From the NCBI GenBank assembly GCA_034620365.1, contig JAQGEQ010000329.1, positions 62,001 to 126,000 of the forward strand: a DNA stretch of 64,000 nt, written 5' to 3'. The notes under the pieces are model-generated. The model was not told the origin of the DNA. It made no database searches and was given only the letters and a program-made list of their open reading frames with translations. The position numbers and the translations under genes are program-made. Positions 45,135 to 58,910 of this stretch are shown piece by piece; position 1 is the first letter of the stretch; every line of letters starts with the position of its first letter. The stretch is from Pegea sp. RAD2-039. Taxonomy: Eukaryota; Chordata; Thaliacea; Salpida; Salpidae.

Positions 45135-48100
45135 ATTTACATCAAAGTTTTTATCAAATCTTTATCCTTGTTGTTTCAAAAACTGTTTTTTGAACGAGTT
45201 TCTCCTGTAGAAGAACAAGTTTCGGATGCTTTGTGGTTAGCTTTTAGTGCTAAGTTTTTCGCAAAGTAAAGGTTAAACACTTATATGGCCTGTCTTCATT
45301 GAAAACGTTGATTTATATGACATCAAATTTCTGGTGAAAATTTTAATAATTTCAGTTAATATAATATATATTGCTTTAAATTTACTAAATAATATATTTT
45401 CATTCAAAAAAAGTTTGCCACTTATCAGTTAATGTACTTAAATAAAATAAACTACTTACTCAAAACATTTAGATTGGTAAAAAAAATAAAAATAAATAAT
45501 TTCTCATATTGATCAATCAGAAAAACTGTCAATTTAAGATACAAATCTTAAATAACAATTAGATTAAATAAGATTATTTGCTGAAGCCTTCAAAAAATAA
45601 ATTTATTTATCAAAAAATCTTAAGGAATTTCTGATGAAGAAAAAGTAAAAGAAAAAAGAAAACTTATTAAACCGCATGTGTTTATATTTTGCAATCATAA
45701 ATTCCACTTAAATGAGAGAAATTTTTTGAATACGATTTAAATTATTGTGCTTCAAAAACGTTTTTACAAAGTTTCAGATTTTTACATAACAGTAATATTT
45801 ATATTAAATAAAACTGAATGAAAAATATATATTTTTATAACTAATTAACTGGTAATAAGCTCCATTCTGATTTTAAATAGTCATGTATTAAAATTTTTTC
45901 TAGGTTATAAATTTATCAATAGTAATTTTAATATTTTCAGCAAAATTAAATAATAAAGTTAATAAAAAACTATAAATCTTATGAATAGTCAAATATATGC
46001 GTGTTGCTGTTCAACTTCGTTGATATTATTTTATCGCATTATTTTGGCAAAATTAATCATCATCTTAACTTGATTCTTAAAAATGCTGTTATACCACTTT
46101 AAAAAAAGCAATTATTAACAAGTCCATCTTCTATTTAGATATAATTTTTTCGGATAATTTATCATTCAATTTTTTCGAACTTTACTTTTTAAAAAACTTT
46201 ATTGAGTTGTAAGATTTTTCAAATTTCATAAACTGTCTGCCATACTAATATAGATAACAAATAAACATTTTGATGTAACTCAGAAAAAGCTTGATAAATA
46301 GTTTTTGATACAATTTAAATTTCTTTCAAATAAGTATTTCGTAATACAATATATTTACTTATTTGCTTTTAATAAGTGAAAACTGAAGATGAAATGAAAT
46401 ATAAATGAAAGGTATGAATCTATAAATGAAGTTTAAGTAAAAGTCTTCGAAAAGTGTCTCTCAACATATCCAAGAATTCTAACTGAAGACATTGTCAGCA
46501 TACCATCTTATTTTGTAGACTAAACATATATTTTCTTGATATATATGGCGCTTTTTATACTGAGATGAAACTAACATTTAAAGATTTGATTTTTACTGTA
46601 AAAAGAACACATAAAGAAAAAGTTGCTGAAATAGAAATTAAGCTGCTTTAGTTGATACTTTCAAGTAACTTTTAAACTGATAGATTCATATTCTATAAAT
46701 TTTGAATTTTTGTCAAATTTTGTAAAAGAGTTTGTATACCTGGATCCGTTTTTTTCGTGTATTGTCGGGTTTTATGGAATAAGTCAATTGAAGATTTTAA
46801 GTCTCTTAGCAAAAAATTCATTGAATCTATTTTGTTTAGAAAGTGACTTTTAATTTAAAACATTTTAATCAAAAGTTTATTGAATTGTAATCGTGTTTAC
46901 TTTTAATTTTGCTCAAAATTATATCAAATAAGTTTAATTTTTAAAAATGTCCTATGCGTAATCTGTTCATAAGGACAAATACTAGTCGGCCTGGTAATTT
47001 GATCAAAATCGTAATTTTAACTCTCCGAGCAGTTTAAAAATCAGTTAAATTTATAAAAGTTCTTGTCCTGCAATAGCAAACTAAAACAGTTTTTTAAAAG
47101 ATAAATATTGCTAGTTGGATACACAAAAGATACACAGCTGCAAGCATCCACCTTGCTGGCGTTAAAACTTTTAAATATGGAGTATGTTAAATACAGCTAG
47201 ATAAAAACAAATTTTTAATATTTCTAAAAAATCTGTATGTTTTATTAAGCTAAAAATTTATTAGATGAAAGTTTGAGCAAGCAAATTTTTTTTTAAAGAA
47301 CATAAGCACTCGAAATATATAAAATATTCACAAAATACACAAAATTAAGTGCTCCTTACATTCAATTTTTTACCTTTACTATCAAACACATAGATCAGTA
47401 TTTACACTGGTTTGTATTTGAGTATATTTAATGCTTAATACTCGAATTAATTTCACGTCAAAGTCAGCAACAATACTTACAATGCAGACATACACGTGTG
47501 TTAGGCAGTCACAAGTACCTAAATACTTGACGTAAGTAGTAATAATTAATTAATAATAAGTAGTTTCAGTACATCTTTCAAGTAATAATTATTAAGTCTT
47601 AAATCTTTGTAAAAAAAATAAAAAGCTTAGGACTAATTTGGAATTTTTGATTTCAAACAAAGATGGCTGCCTTATTTAAACGGACAATTCGCTATTTTAA
47701 GCTACAACTAAAGTTTGATGAAATAATACTTGATTTACTTCAAATTTAATTAGTTTAAAATATATATTTTATTTCTTTTTATTCTTATACTTTATGTATA
47801 TAAAATGTAAACCTTAAAATCTAAAATTTTTATAAACAAAGAATTTTTTCGTTAAGAAACACTGCAGAGTACTATAATGCCTTAGCTACCTTAATAAAAT
47901 AGTTTTGGTTATGTCTGTATGCATGTATTGCTTAATTCGTATTTTTGTATAAAAATGTTCGTTTTTAAGATGATATCAAAGTATAAAAACTTGTTGTTGG
48001 GTGTTCTATAAACTCGAATACTAAAAATCTTTCATAAATGTTTAAAAATAGAAAATTGTTAATTTTTAGTATATCTATAATATACTTTGTAGTAGAGTAT

Positions 48101-48792
48101 AAAAATATATTCCTGTTTACATATTGAAGTTCAAATGCAGATTTATTTTCAAATAAAGTATAATATGATTAAAAAGTAATTTGCTGGTCACTTTGAATGT
48201 TGGATATATATTTTTTATTTGTTTATCATATAAAAATATGGTTTTTGATATTTTTAGCTTTGATATGTTTATAAATAATTTATATGATTTGCAGATAATT
48301 TTTTAATCTGTTCTTTATATTTTATTAGTTTTTTAATATTTTTATGATATTATTTATATTTGCAAATTTATGCCACGGTATTTATAAATTTTATAAAATT
48401 GATATTAATCTGAATTATTTATGTAGTTTGTATGTAGATATGAAAATCAATCGAACTCTTGATAAAATTTTAGTTTAGGTAATGTAATAATTTGTAAAAC
48501 TAATAAATGTTTTGTAATTCCTATTGCATATTTTGTCAATTATCACTTAATTAAATTATAATTTTTATAACAAAATTATTAGTAAATAAGTTAGAACATA
48601 AATCTTTACCAAGTAATTTTCAGCAAAAAATTTATTTTTATTTTTTATTATTACCTTTAAATAATTTAATTTAAGATAATTTTTTGTTTATAAGGCTTTT
48701 GACTTTTTTGTTATGAAATTTTATTTTTTTAAAGTGTTTAGTTTTCTTTATTTTGGTTCAGATGTTGGTAACTTCGGTTAAAACGATTAAAA
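45135..48792. other. AT-rich intergenic region
   Basis: 3.6 kb with no recognisable gene, RNA or repeat. It separates the divergently transcribed GH6 and RSBN1 genes, so promoters of both must lie here. No motif stands out against the A/T-rich background. Confidence 0.55.
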
Positions 48793-51700
48793 ATGAGTTC
48801 AAGTCCCCGATCAATAAAAACAGCTTGTAACAAAAATCTGAAGAAGATGAGACAAAAAAGTTTTCTGCCTTCTTTATTTTCAGATCCAATAGTCATCCAC
48901 AAGTTTAAAAAGTCAACACTTAATGAAGAAACTTTAAAAAGAAATAAGGTGTTGTGTAAAAACTCCAACAAAGATACAAGAAAATTTGAAAACAGTAAAA
49001 AAAACAGCAATTCAAAATCAGGAGAAGTTTTTACCCTTCGAAAAAAAGAACGTTTTCAAAACCAAAATCCATATACAAGTCAATTGAAAGACAAAACTTC
49101 TACAAGTTTAGAAAGTAATGGGTTGACAGTTAAAGTACACTGTAAAAGTTCTCTAAGCTGCGTGGAAAGTAGTTTCTCTGGTAAGAAAAACAAAAATAAG
49201 CACTTATCTGACATATCAAAAGACGTTTTTAAATCTAATTATCGTAAAAATGAATTTAATGAAAAATCATATCATAAAAAAAGATGTAAATTAAATTCTT
49301 CTCTTAAAAAGAGTTTAAAAAATAAATCATCAAGCTCAATAATGAACAGATTGGATCCAATGTCAACTACGGATGTAAAAAATGGAAAAACTATTTTGAA
49401 AGGAGGTAAAATTGTAAATATTGACCAAACTTGTAAAAAGTCTTTTATAAAGTCCAATAAAGTGAAAGATTATTCTAAAAACACAGAAATTGGATTAAAA
49501 GTTGAATTTGAAGTTAATCATGAAAACCAGGATATGAATGATATTAAGAAAGTTAATTGTAAAGAAGAAATCAAATCAACAATTTCATTGGATGAAAAAA
49601 TAAATGATCCCTCTCCTGATGAAGTTAATTTAAAAGAAAAAAGAAAGAGTCAAACGATTTTAACTCCAGAAAAATCAGTTTTATCTTATTTAGATGAAGT
49701 ATATAATAAAAGTGAAGCTCTTGAAAGCCCAATAGAGAACAACATATTAGATACTTGTTTTAAAAATACACATTGGGGTGTTTTATCAGAAGCTTTTGAA
49801 ACTTCAACTGCATCTCAAAGTAAAGTTAAACTGATTGAAAATGATTTGGTTCACAAAATTAGTGACAAAGATTTAGTTGTTGATGGTGGTGAGACTTTGG
49901 AAAATTCTATAAAAAATGGAATTGATGAAATTAAAGATGATATTGAACCAGAAAATCATTTAAGTTCTTCACCATTAAGTAATGATAAAAGCATCCCTCA
50001 AAGACTTACACAGTCTCATTTAGTTGATGATAAAATTCATGACATTAAAATTGAACTTCAAGATAGACTATTTGTAAATAGTAATCAGAAAGAATCAATT
50101 AGTGATTCTATGTCTTCTAGTAGCAGTTCCATTGTATTTACTTCATCTGATGATGAAGACTCTGAAGTAACAGATAAAATAATAAAGGTTGAAGAAAAAA
50201 AAAGAATTAAAAAACGAAAGATAGTTGAAGAAATGTTTGGTTCAAAAAAACTCAAATTAGATAATGAAAAACTTTCTACAACTTCTATTACTGATGTTTC
50301 CACTTATCAAACTTTAATAGAGAAAAAGACAAAAGATTTTCATGAAATTAATTCAAACAGTTTATTGTTTGAAAATAAATCTAATGATGAAGAACAGAAT
50401 CAATGTTCTCCTAAACTGGAAGTTTTAGGTCCTCAATTATCATCAAACTCATTATTTTCAAAACTCTCAGAAACTTTTAATAAACCATTAAAGGAATCGT
50501 TGATGGAAAGTGATATGATCAAAACATGTAAAAATATTGCCAAGTTTACATCTCCATATTATCTACAAGCACTTTCTTCTCATATAGAAATTGTTGACAA
50601 ATTTCCTTTTTCAAATCCTAAATTCAGAACTTTGATTCATATTGAAAGTGACCCGAATGGTCATGCTTCAATTCTTCATGCTTTTCAACATGAATTAAAC
50701 CAACTTAATCAGCAAGAGTTAAAAGAATTTGCATTTGATTTTTGTACCTTAAGTTATTATGAAGATGAAGAATTCAAACCTTCCTTCGTGATGGGAATAG
50801 TGCATGAAGCAATTTGTGAAATGCCTGATTTTTTAGACTACTTATCTGAGAAACATAGTGATTTAACTGTAACAACTGAACATTTAGGTCGAAGAGATAC
50901 ATCTAGTATGAGTGTACTTGATTTTAGGAATCATGTTAAAGACAACTTCTCAGTTCACAGTGGACAGTATACGTAAGTGTTCATAAACAACTTTTGATTC
51001 TACAATTTTCAAAATTAATTATTTCATGAAAAATCTTTTTGCTTATATATAAATTTATTAAAACTTTTTTAATTTTTCAAAATACACTTTCCAACTCATA
51101 AAAATGTTTTTTTTCAGATATGGTCCAATGCGACAAATCAGTTTAACCGGGACAGTTAATGAAGAAGCAGGTGCTTATCTACCTGATTTACTGGACATGT
51201 TAGAAACAAACCCCTTTCTTAATATCACTTTGCCTTGGGGCAGAATGTCATGTGTTGACTTATCTAGTAGGAACCATAGTAATGATGGTCCTATTTTATG
51301 GATTAGACCAGGCGAACAAATGGTCCCATCTACTGGCTCCTTAGTCAAGACCCCTAAAAAAGGGTTTGTTGTCAACTTGATCTTTCTGTAAACTTTAATT
51401 TTTTTTATCTTTAATTCAAATAATTTATAATTAAAATGATTTTTAATACCTGTTTTAGATATAGTTGAAATATAATTTTCTATTTGGAAACACTTTTACA
51501 AATTTTATTCACCGAAAAATAAACAACTTGAAGAAAATTTTCTTTATTTGTAAAATAGACCAAGATTTTCGAAACTGGTTGAAATGTTTAAATAAAAAAA
51601 AATCGATATTTTCATTAAATAAAATTTAAACATTCATTTCATCACTTCAATTAATTTGTAGAAGCAGCAGTTTAAACTTTGCGCGACAATTTAGTGCTCG

Positions 51701-53111
51701 ATCAATTACAAAGCGAGAAACGTTTGTTGAGGACCGGACGCACGCCCATGCTGACCATGTGGGTTACATAGATGATAGACAAACTACATGGGCTGTTGGC
51801 GCCCTCAAAAGCGTTTCAGTTGGCTACAAGTCAGTTTATTCGTTTATTTAGTTGACTTTATAAAAGGATAACTTGTAAAATTGTCACAATGGATATTTAA
51901 GATGTAAAACATTTATTGATTGTTTGTTTCGAATTTGAAACTCGTAAATGAACATGACGAAACATTTGTTAGTTTTTATCTACAAAACTATCAAATTAGT
52001 TTCTTTCAATTCAGTTTTTAATTAAATATTAAAGGAACTTTTTTGTGTCAGCAAACTGCTGATTGAGCTTCTATTTGTATTTACTATTTGTACTTGTCAT
52101 CAATACTTTTTACAAATGTTTAATTTTGTGCTTTTTTGTAAAACCACAAACATCCCATCTAAAAGTTCATTTCTTTGGTAATTGATATGAGAATGATTTC
52201 AACATCATCACATCATAAAACCAAATCCAATTCAAGCTTATTGAATTTTAAACAAAGAATTTATGTTATACCAAATAATTTTTAGAACATTTTACTTAAA
52301 GTTTTCTATTTTTAATTCATCAAGTTTACTTTAATTTTATTTTTTATAATTTTTCCAAAAACTGTCGACGAAGTCTTCCTGATTAAAGAGAAAAGTTTTT
52401 AAATTTATTTGACTTTTAGTTTTGTTTTAGACCAAGATTGAATAAATGCCTCAAAGATGTAGTTTGTTTTGATGCTGGATCTTTTGACCAAATCACCCAA
52501 TTACTTCAATTAGATGTATATGAGCCACCTATGTCTCAGGTTTGTTGATTCCATCACGAAATTTCATTTTGAACTCATGAAAAATATAATGTGAGACATA
52601 TATAAAAAAATACATTTTTTCTTATCAAGTCATCAATTTGTTTTCAGAAAACTAAATTTATAAAACATTTTTTAAGTTCCTTTTGAGTACGTGACTTGAT
52701 GTAATAATCACTCTCTACTGACATCTACCTCTCCAAACACTTCAATTCTTTGTAAAGTCTTTTGAATTTACTTATTTCTTCAACATGATCGTTTGAAATT
52801 TCATTAAACTTTTTATTAATCCCAAACCCTTCAATTAAATGATATTTTTCTTCAACCAGTCTTTGGTTTTATTGATCATCTAAACTTATTTCAAACAGTG
52901 TACCCAGTGGGTAGATGAAGCAAAACTGAACCTTCTAAGACAACACGGAGTCAAATACGCCAAGTTAAAGCTCTATGACAATGATATCTACTTCATACCA
53001 AGGAATATCATTCATCAGTTCAGAACCGTCTCATCAGCAACAAGTATAGCTTGGCATCTAAGATTGAAAGGTCTTCACGGTGAACCAACATACCCACGAC
53101 CCAGCAAATGA
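48793..53111 (+). CDS. RSBN1: round spermatid basic protein 1 family (RSBN1, KDM9)
   Basis: Five exons (48793-50972, 51118-51363, 51662-51829, 52431-52539, 52899-53111), 971 aa. The first 550 residues are Lys/Ser/Asp-rich and disordered. From about residue 610 the conserved domain follows: [108 protein letters not shown] and [20 protein letters not shown], all collinear with vertebrate RSBN1/RSBN1L. The family has a JmjC-like fold and is reported to remove H4K20 dimethylation in worm and mouse homologues. The 2.2 kb first exon without an intron contrasts with short later exons. The start is the first Met and has a purine at -3. Confidence 0.95.
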
Positions 53112-53671
53112 TCTTTCTGCTTCTCTATTGTAACTCTAGTGGTTCATCAAGCTTTCAAAGTCTTTATTTTTGTTTCTAGTTAACATTTTTTGTCCTTACA
53201 AACGGCCTTATTGATATCTCACAAAAGCTTATTTTGTTTCTCAGTTATTTTCATGTATATTTTTTTGTCAATAAATTTTATGAAACTTTTTTGAACTAAA
53301 CATTTTTTTTTATTTTAATTATGAACAATTTTTTAAAGTTCAATATTTATCTTGCTCTTGTTCAATAAATTTAAAATGATTCGAACCAAGATTGATTTTC
53401 ATTTTTTATTATTTCAAACTGATTGTATTTACAATCTATAAATCTACTCAAGCATTTAAGTACCATTAAGAAGTTTCAATCATTAAACTTCTGTAGAAGT
53501 CGATTTAACTTTTAATTAATCAACTTTTTCACTTTACGAACCTCTGTGTTTTAAATATTATTCAAGAAACCTATTTCAAACACTAAACATTTCAGAAAAT
53601 AAATTTGTTTAGATTCATTCAACAACTCAGATATATTTCTTTCAATTTATTCATATTATAGAAAGAATAGT
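53112..53671. other. 3' spacer between RSBN1 and the protease gene
   Basis: 560 bases between two convergent genes, containing an aataaa string near 53271 that may be the RSBN1 polyadenylation signal. Nothing else is seen. Confidence 0.5.
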
Positions 53672-54836
53672 TTAAGCGGTCACATAATCAAGCCATCCTC
53701 TAACAGAGGACAGTTTTGAGTAGGCTCCTGGATAGCTAGGACTACATCTACTGTGAGCCCATGAAGCAGCTCCAATGAGAACGTCTCTTCCTCCATCCAA
53801 AACTGTCAATGGGCCACCAGAGTCACCCTAAAATTTGTAAAAATCAAGTTTTATCAAGTTTTTAAAAACTTGATAATTAGTCTTACGGAGCAGACAGAGA
53901 CAAGACCGTCTCCTCCAACACATTGCATTCTATCAGTGATAGTTACAACATTTTGCCATATTCTTTGGCAGTCTGATGCGGATACAAGAGGGAATGTTGA
54001 ATGTTGCATGTAGATTGGTGTGCTTTGACCTACACATAATCATTTCCAATCGATTTAAAGTCAGATTAGAGTTAGTTCTTACCGATTTGAGTATCATAAC
54101 CCCATCCAGAAGCATGGGCATATCCGGTGTATTCAGCACCAGATGCTGGCAAGTCAATAGTATCAACCTATTGACAAAAAAGAGTTTGTTATTTGCTGGT
54201 TACAGTAAAATGATACTTACATCTCCTCCAAGAGATGCTGCACTGATGAGGGTGATGACAGCAAAATCATAATCAAAGGTAGCAGAGTTATGAGAGGGAT
54301 GAGCAGTGAAAAGAATAGATGAAATGAGTTGTTCTGGAGCTGTATAGTCAACTGAACCAAGTCCTACTTTAATGTTAGAGCTGAGAACAAATCGAAAATT
54401 GTTAAGTTGAACTGAAACATAGAAGACTTACAGTTCACAATGAGCAGCAGTCATCACATGTGTTGATGTAATCAAAGAACCACCACAAAAGTGACGACCG
54501 TATTGTTGAAGAGATGCCTAGAATGTAAAAAAGGATGTAATAATCTACAGCTTTGAATTTTGATCAATCAACGTACTTGCCAAGGAAATTGACCTTCATA
54601 AGCCTGGGAACCTCCAACAATTTTGGTGTTGTGATGAATATTTTTCATCAATGCAGGTCTCTCCTGGAGTGGAGTTGCTAAAAAAAGATTTATATTTCAC
54701 AAATAATTATGATTAAAAGCACCACATCCTCTAGATATGATCCAAATAAAGATAATTGAGTAAATAGTCAAAACAATTTTTAATTAATTCACAAACCTGC
54801 AGTAAGAGCAATACAAAAAAAGATATAAGCAATCAT
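53672..54836 (-). CDS. secreted chymotrypsin-fold serine protease (S1A)
   Basis: Seven exons on the - strand (54797-54836, 54577-54677, 54432-54517, 54221-54380, 54083-54167, 53887-54029, 53672-53827), 256 aa. Signal peptide MIAYIFFCIALTA, a short propeptide, and activation site KIVGG. The triad is complete: His in TAAHCE, Asp in DYDFAVITL, Ser in CSGDSGGPL. The position equivalent to 189, at the base of the S1 pocket (GLVSVCSGD), is Ser rather than the Asp of trypsin, and 216 is Ala (SWAHS), so a chymotrypsin- or elastase-like preference is more likely than trypsin-like. Propeptide cleavage after Lys points to activation by a trypsin. The compact exon pattern is common in digestive protease genes, so a gut enzyme is a fair guess. 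Confidence 0.94.
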
Positions 54837-55339
54837 TCTATCTTTTACCAGCTCAAGGATTTCTTTGAACTAATGATAAAGTTATTTTGAGTTGATAGAC
54901 ATTATATAGAAGTTAATTCAGAAAATCATTCCACGAAACATATGTTAACTGACGTTACTTGTAGACGCTTATCATATGTACTTTTTCTCATGATGATAAG
55001 TAGTAATGTTAGTTTATTGTTTGGGAAATAAACAAGTTATTATAGCTTAATAAAATTTCATTAAAATAAAATTAAGCAAAGTGTTTGTATATTTCTTAAA
55101 AGATGAAATTAAATTGTTTTGAGTGAAACTAATTGAAGACTTAAATTAACCAGAGAAAACCACCGACACGCAAAAAAAGCTTACTATGAACCGTAAGGAC
55201 AGAGAAAACAATGTCATCATCTTTAATTAATTGTCATCAACTGTGCTTTCAAGGCTTTGATTTTGTGGAAGTTCCAAGGGTTTCAATGACCAGACTTTGA
55301 GCGAAAATCTCAGATCAAAGTTAAAAGTTTCTGTCGAAA
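54837..55339. other. intergenic sequence
   Basis: Promoter side of the protease gene. No TATA box or factor site stands out. The right half (about 55150-55340) is less AT-rich and may already belong to the LINE that follows. Confidence 0.4.
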
Positions 55340-56770
55340 GTGTCCTTTCAGGAAAGTTGGGACAAACGCAAGTTTCTTGCTAAGTTGTATGAGCTTTTTT
55401 ACAAAAAATTCGAGCGCATTAAAGTAGCGCATGATATGTGTGAAGATGATCGCTTAGAAAATAAGCGTTTTCTAAAAGAGGCGTATAACCGAAATCAGAA
55501 GGAACAACCAACTGATTTCAAATCAAATTTCGAGGTCCACCATGGGCCTGGAGAATTTTCAAAGTTTTTTTTTAATGGAAGTGGAAAATAAACTACGGTC
55601 CTATGACATCGTATATCTCAATTTTGTTAAAGAATTTCATTCTGTCCCACACACTAAGCTCGTTACTGTATTGAAAAACTTAAAAATCAACAGCTTCATT
55701 TTAAAGTGGATTGAAGATTACTTATCAGGTAGAATCCAACACACTCATGTAGAAAGATCTTCACCTACTCCTAGTACAACCACCTACGTAGCTCTTCAGC
55801 GTTCCGTTCTGGGGCCCCCTTCTTTGATTTTTATTGAAGATTTTATTAGAAGTCATGTAGATGATGTCAGTGTGTTTGTGTATGCAGATGAAATTACGCT
55901 ATTATCTTGTAATCCTTCAAAACTTCAAACTGCTTCTACGTTGTATAAGAGAGGTCTATGAGCTGGCAGCTCAGAATTCAGCCCACAAAGTCTCTGCTTA
56001 TAACGTTTTCTCGCCAACAAGCTACACATTCCTTAAACCAACACTCTATTAATAGATTTATTGTTCAACGAATATATTCAGTCCTAGACCTTGGCATTAC
56101 TCTATCATCTGACTTTAAATAGCACAATTATGTTTCCAAAATCTTTCCAAAATCAATCAATTTTATTTACTTTATTGTAAAGACCTTTAATTCTAAGGAT
56201 CCATACTTCTTTATCAATCTTTTCAAATTGTACGTACGTCCAATTCTTTAATACAGTGTTAGTGCATAGATGCCATGTCAAGTTGGTGATATCAAAAGCT
56301 TGAATCTGCTCAGGCGATATTTACAAGATTGGTATGCAGGAAACGTAATAACAAATATGATAGTTATAAACATCGTCTTAGCTTCTTAAATTTAGATACT
56401 TTGGAAATTCGACGGATTAAATACGACTTAATTCTTATTTTTAAAATTATTCATAATTCAATTGACATTCAGTTTGATGATTTCTTTTCAATTAGTCCTT
56501 CCCTCAAGTTATACCAACTCAAACGACACACATTATATTTTAATGAGCCTATACCACCAGGTACTTTAATCAGAGCGATTTTTTTCTCATACAGCACAAT
56601 TAGTGCTTGAAACCAGCTACCATCAGACATTGTCAAGTCAGAATCACTCGTGTTGTTCAAGCATTATAGTATTGCCAACATTGTCATTTTAAACTGTGAT
56701 TTTTTCCTTTTTTTATTTTATTAACATTCTATGTAATTTTTTATTATTTGTATTGTACAGGGATAATATG
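55340..56770 (+). mobile_element. degraded LINE, reverse transcriptase region
   Basis: Pieces of a non-LTR reverse transcriptase in order on the + strand: a segment like the region before the RT (RNQKEQPTDFKSNFEVHHGP), an RT core with LKWIEDYLSGRIQ and a polymerase motif VYADEITLLS (FADD-like box with the second Asp changed to Glu), and at 56383-56610 the C-terminal region LNLDTLEIRRIKYDLILIF that also occurs at 27.1-27.4 kb. Stops and frame changes break it at several places, so it cannot be active. It belongs to the same family as the 26.9 kb copy but lacks the usual tail. Confidence 0.88.
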
Positions 56771-58910
56771 TGTTACGTTTTTTTGTTTCTCTATTTTCAA
56801 CTTAATATATAATAGTTATTATTGTATATAATATTATTTGTAAAAATATGTGTTAAAAGGTGTTTTTTTTTTCAGGCACACTGCTTCTCGTTTATTGTTA
56901 TAAATAATTTTTTATTTCAAGATTAATAATCAATTTTTTTTCTCATGTGATGTTACAATTAAATTCGAATTTTTTACGGTAAATACTTTACTTGTAAATG
57001 AGATGCTTGGCTGCTCATGGCTGCACATTTTTCGGCAATTTCGAAAACTTAGTACAAGAAAATAAATATCAAAGCAAGATTTTAAATAAATTTTTTCACA
57101 AACGTAATTCTTTACTTATTTAGCGCAGCAAACTTCATCATCTCTTTACTCTATTTGAAACTCGTAGAGTTGCTGCTTTTAACAACCAAAAGCTCTTAAT
57201 ATACAGATGGATAAGCATCAGATCCAAATTATTTCTATCATTATCTGTGTACTGATATCATTTACAGCACCAAGAGATGTAATTGTTGCAAATGAAGAAT
57301 TTAGAATAATTATCTATTTATTTCTTACACAAGTTTAGAAATATTTCAATAACAGTTTGTGAATCATCGAACATATATACAATTAAAACATCTATTTCTT
57401 TGAATTTTATTTTCAAACATGTTCTATTTATTTATAGAACAGTATTATGTAAGACATTTCATATGATGATAGAGGTAATTTATCTCAAGCAGTCAGTAAA
57501 ATATTTGAAATAAACTTTTTTATTGTGAGCTTAAAAACAATATCTTGTAAATTTAAAAAAATTATTCGCCTAGTTTCTACATCAAGCTAATTGGATATTA
57601 TCAAGTTTTTGATATGATCAGATCATACAATTTATATAACTTTTAAAATAAGAAAATATTTAAAGAAATAATTTTAATGAAAGTTTTTATTTGTGAACAA
57701 CTTTGATTGAGAAAAAAAGAGAACAGTAGAGACCGCCTGATTTACAAAGTCTCTTTTCGGAATTCTTATTTTAATTTGCTAAATCGGAAAAGAAAAAATG
57801 CACCTTTCAAACCACAGAGCTTATAAAAATAAGAAAGTATATAGCAGCGTTTGTAAGGTAAACTAGTAAACGGTAGAGGTTTTTACGAGAATACAATTTA
57901 AAAACAAAGTTGAGTTCAAATCAGATAAATAGAAAAATCGTTTTAGTGCAATGAGCATTTTGGTTTAATGGTTTTCTAAAATACTTAATAAAATTTTGCA
58001 AAATAGGGTTCTGTCAATTTGTAGAGTAAATACGTATCTTTTAATTTAGCTTGTTCCACTACATCAGTAATGAAGTCAATGATATTTATAGTGTTTGAGA
58101 CAAGTTAATTTATATTAGTTTTAAATTAAGATCGTATCAAAATACAATTTTAAATCTTATGTAAATTTTTAGTTTATTCAGTTTTCTAAAAGTTGACTTT
58201 TTGCAAAATTTGATTATTTAAAAAAATTGAATAGACAAATCCTTAAATAACAATAACGTTAATAATAACTACGTAATAAGTTTATAGCTAAGTTTACATA
58301 TTTCTTGTAAAAAAATTCATTTTCTAAATTTTCCAAAAACTTCGAATTGTAAACTTTTACTGAATTTTTCTAAATAGCTTGAAGGCTTGAAAGAAGAGAA
58401 TAGTTCCCAAATAACTCAAGTGACAAAATATCTTTCACTCCAATATAAGCTGCTTTACTCATCAGACCTTAGTTATTACTCAGATTAAAAGTGAATTGAT
58501 TAAAAGTGTTCAGCAACACTTTTATTATTAAAAGCTAGTAAAATATTAGCACTCAGTGAAAAACCTTAAAAAAATAAATATGTATTGAAAGTATATAGAT
58601 ATAAGTTTCATTATAATTATGTAATAGTATTAAATAAATCATAGATATTTTATCGCGTAATATATATTCATGATGATAATTTAGATGATAGAATATTAAC
58701 AAAGTAGTCAACCTTAAAAATAGTTTTTCTTTTCTGCAATTAGTTGAAAAGCAAATAATCTTTATTTTAAAAGAAAATGTTTTTATAAAAATCGTTTTTA
58801 GCTTAAGAGCTCATCAATGATAAATAATATAATTATGATTATGTAATTATAAAAATATATTTTAAATTACACAAAACTTAATTCCAGGAATTTTATCAGT
58901 AAATATCTCA
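56771..58910. other. AT-rich intergenic region
   Basis: No supported gene. One 43-codon frame (57207-57338) is listed separately. The rest is A/T-rich with scattered short frames. Confidence 0.5.
57207..57338 (+). other. small open frame with a hydrophobic start, doubtful
   Basis: 43 codons beginning MDKHQIQIISIIICVLISF, which looks like a signal or anchor segment, preceded directly by an acceptor-like tatacag. It could be a first or internal exon of an unfound gene, or chance. No partner exon was found nearby. Confidence 0.15.

Noticed and set aside
53933-54272. + strand frame of 98 codons over the protease
   Set aside because: Shadow of the - strand protease exons, which carry the complete catalytic triad.
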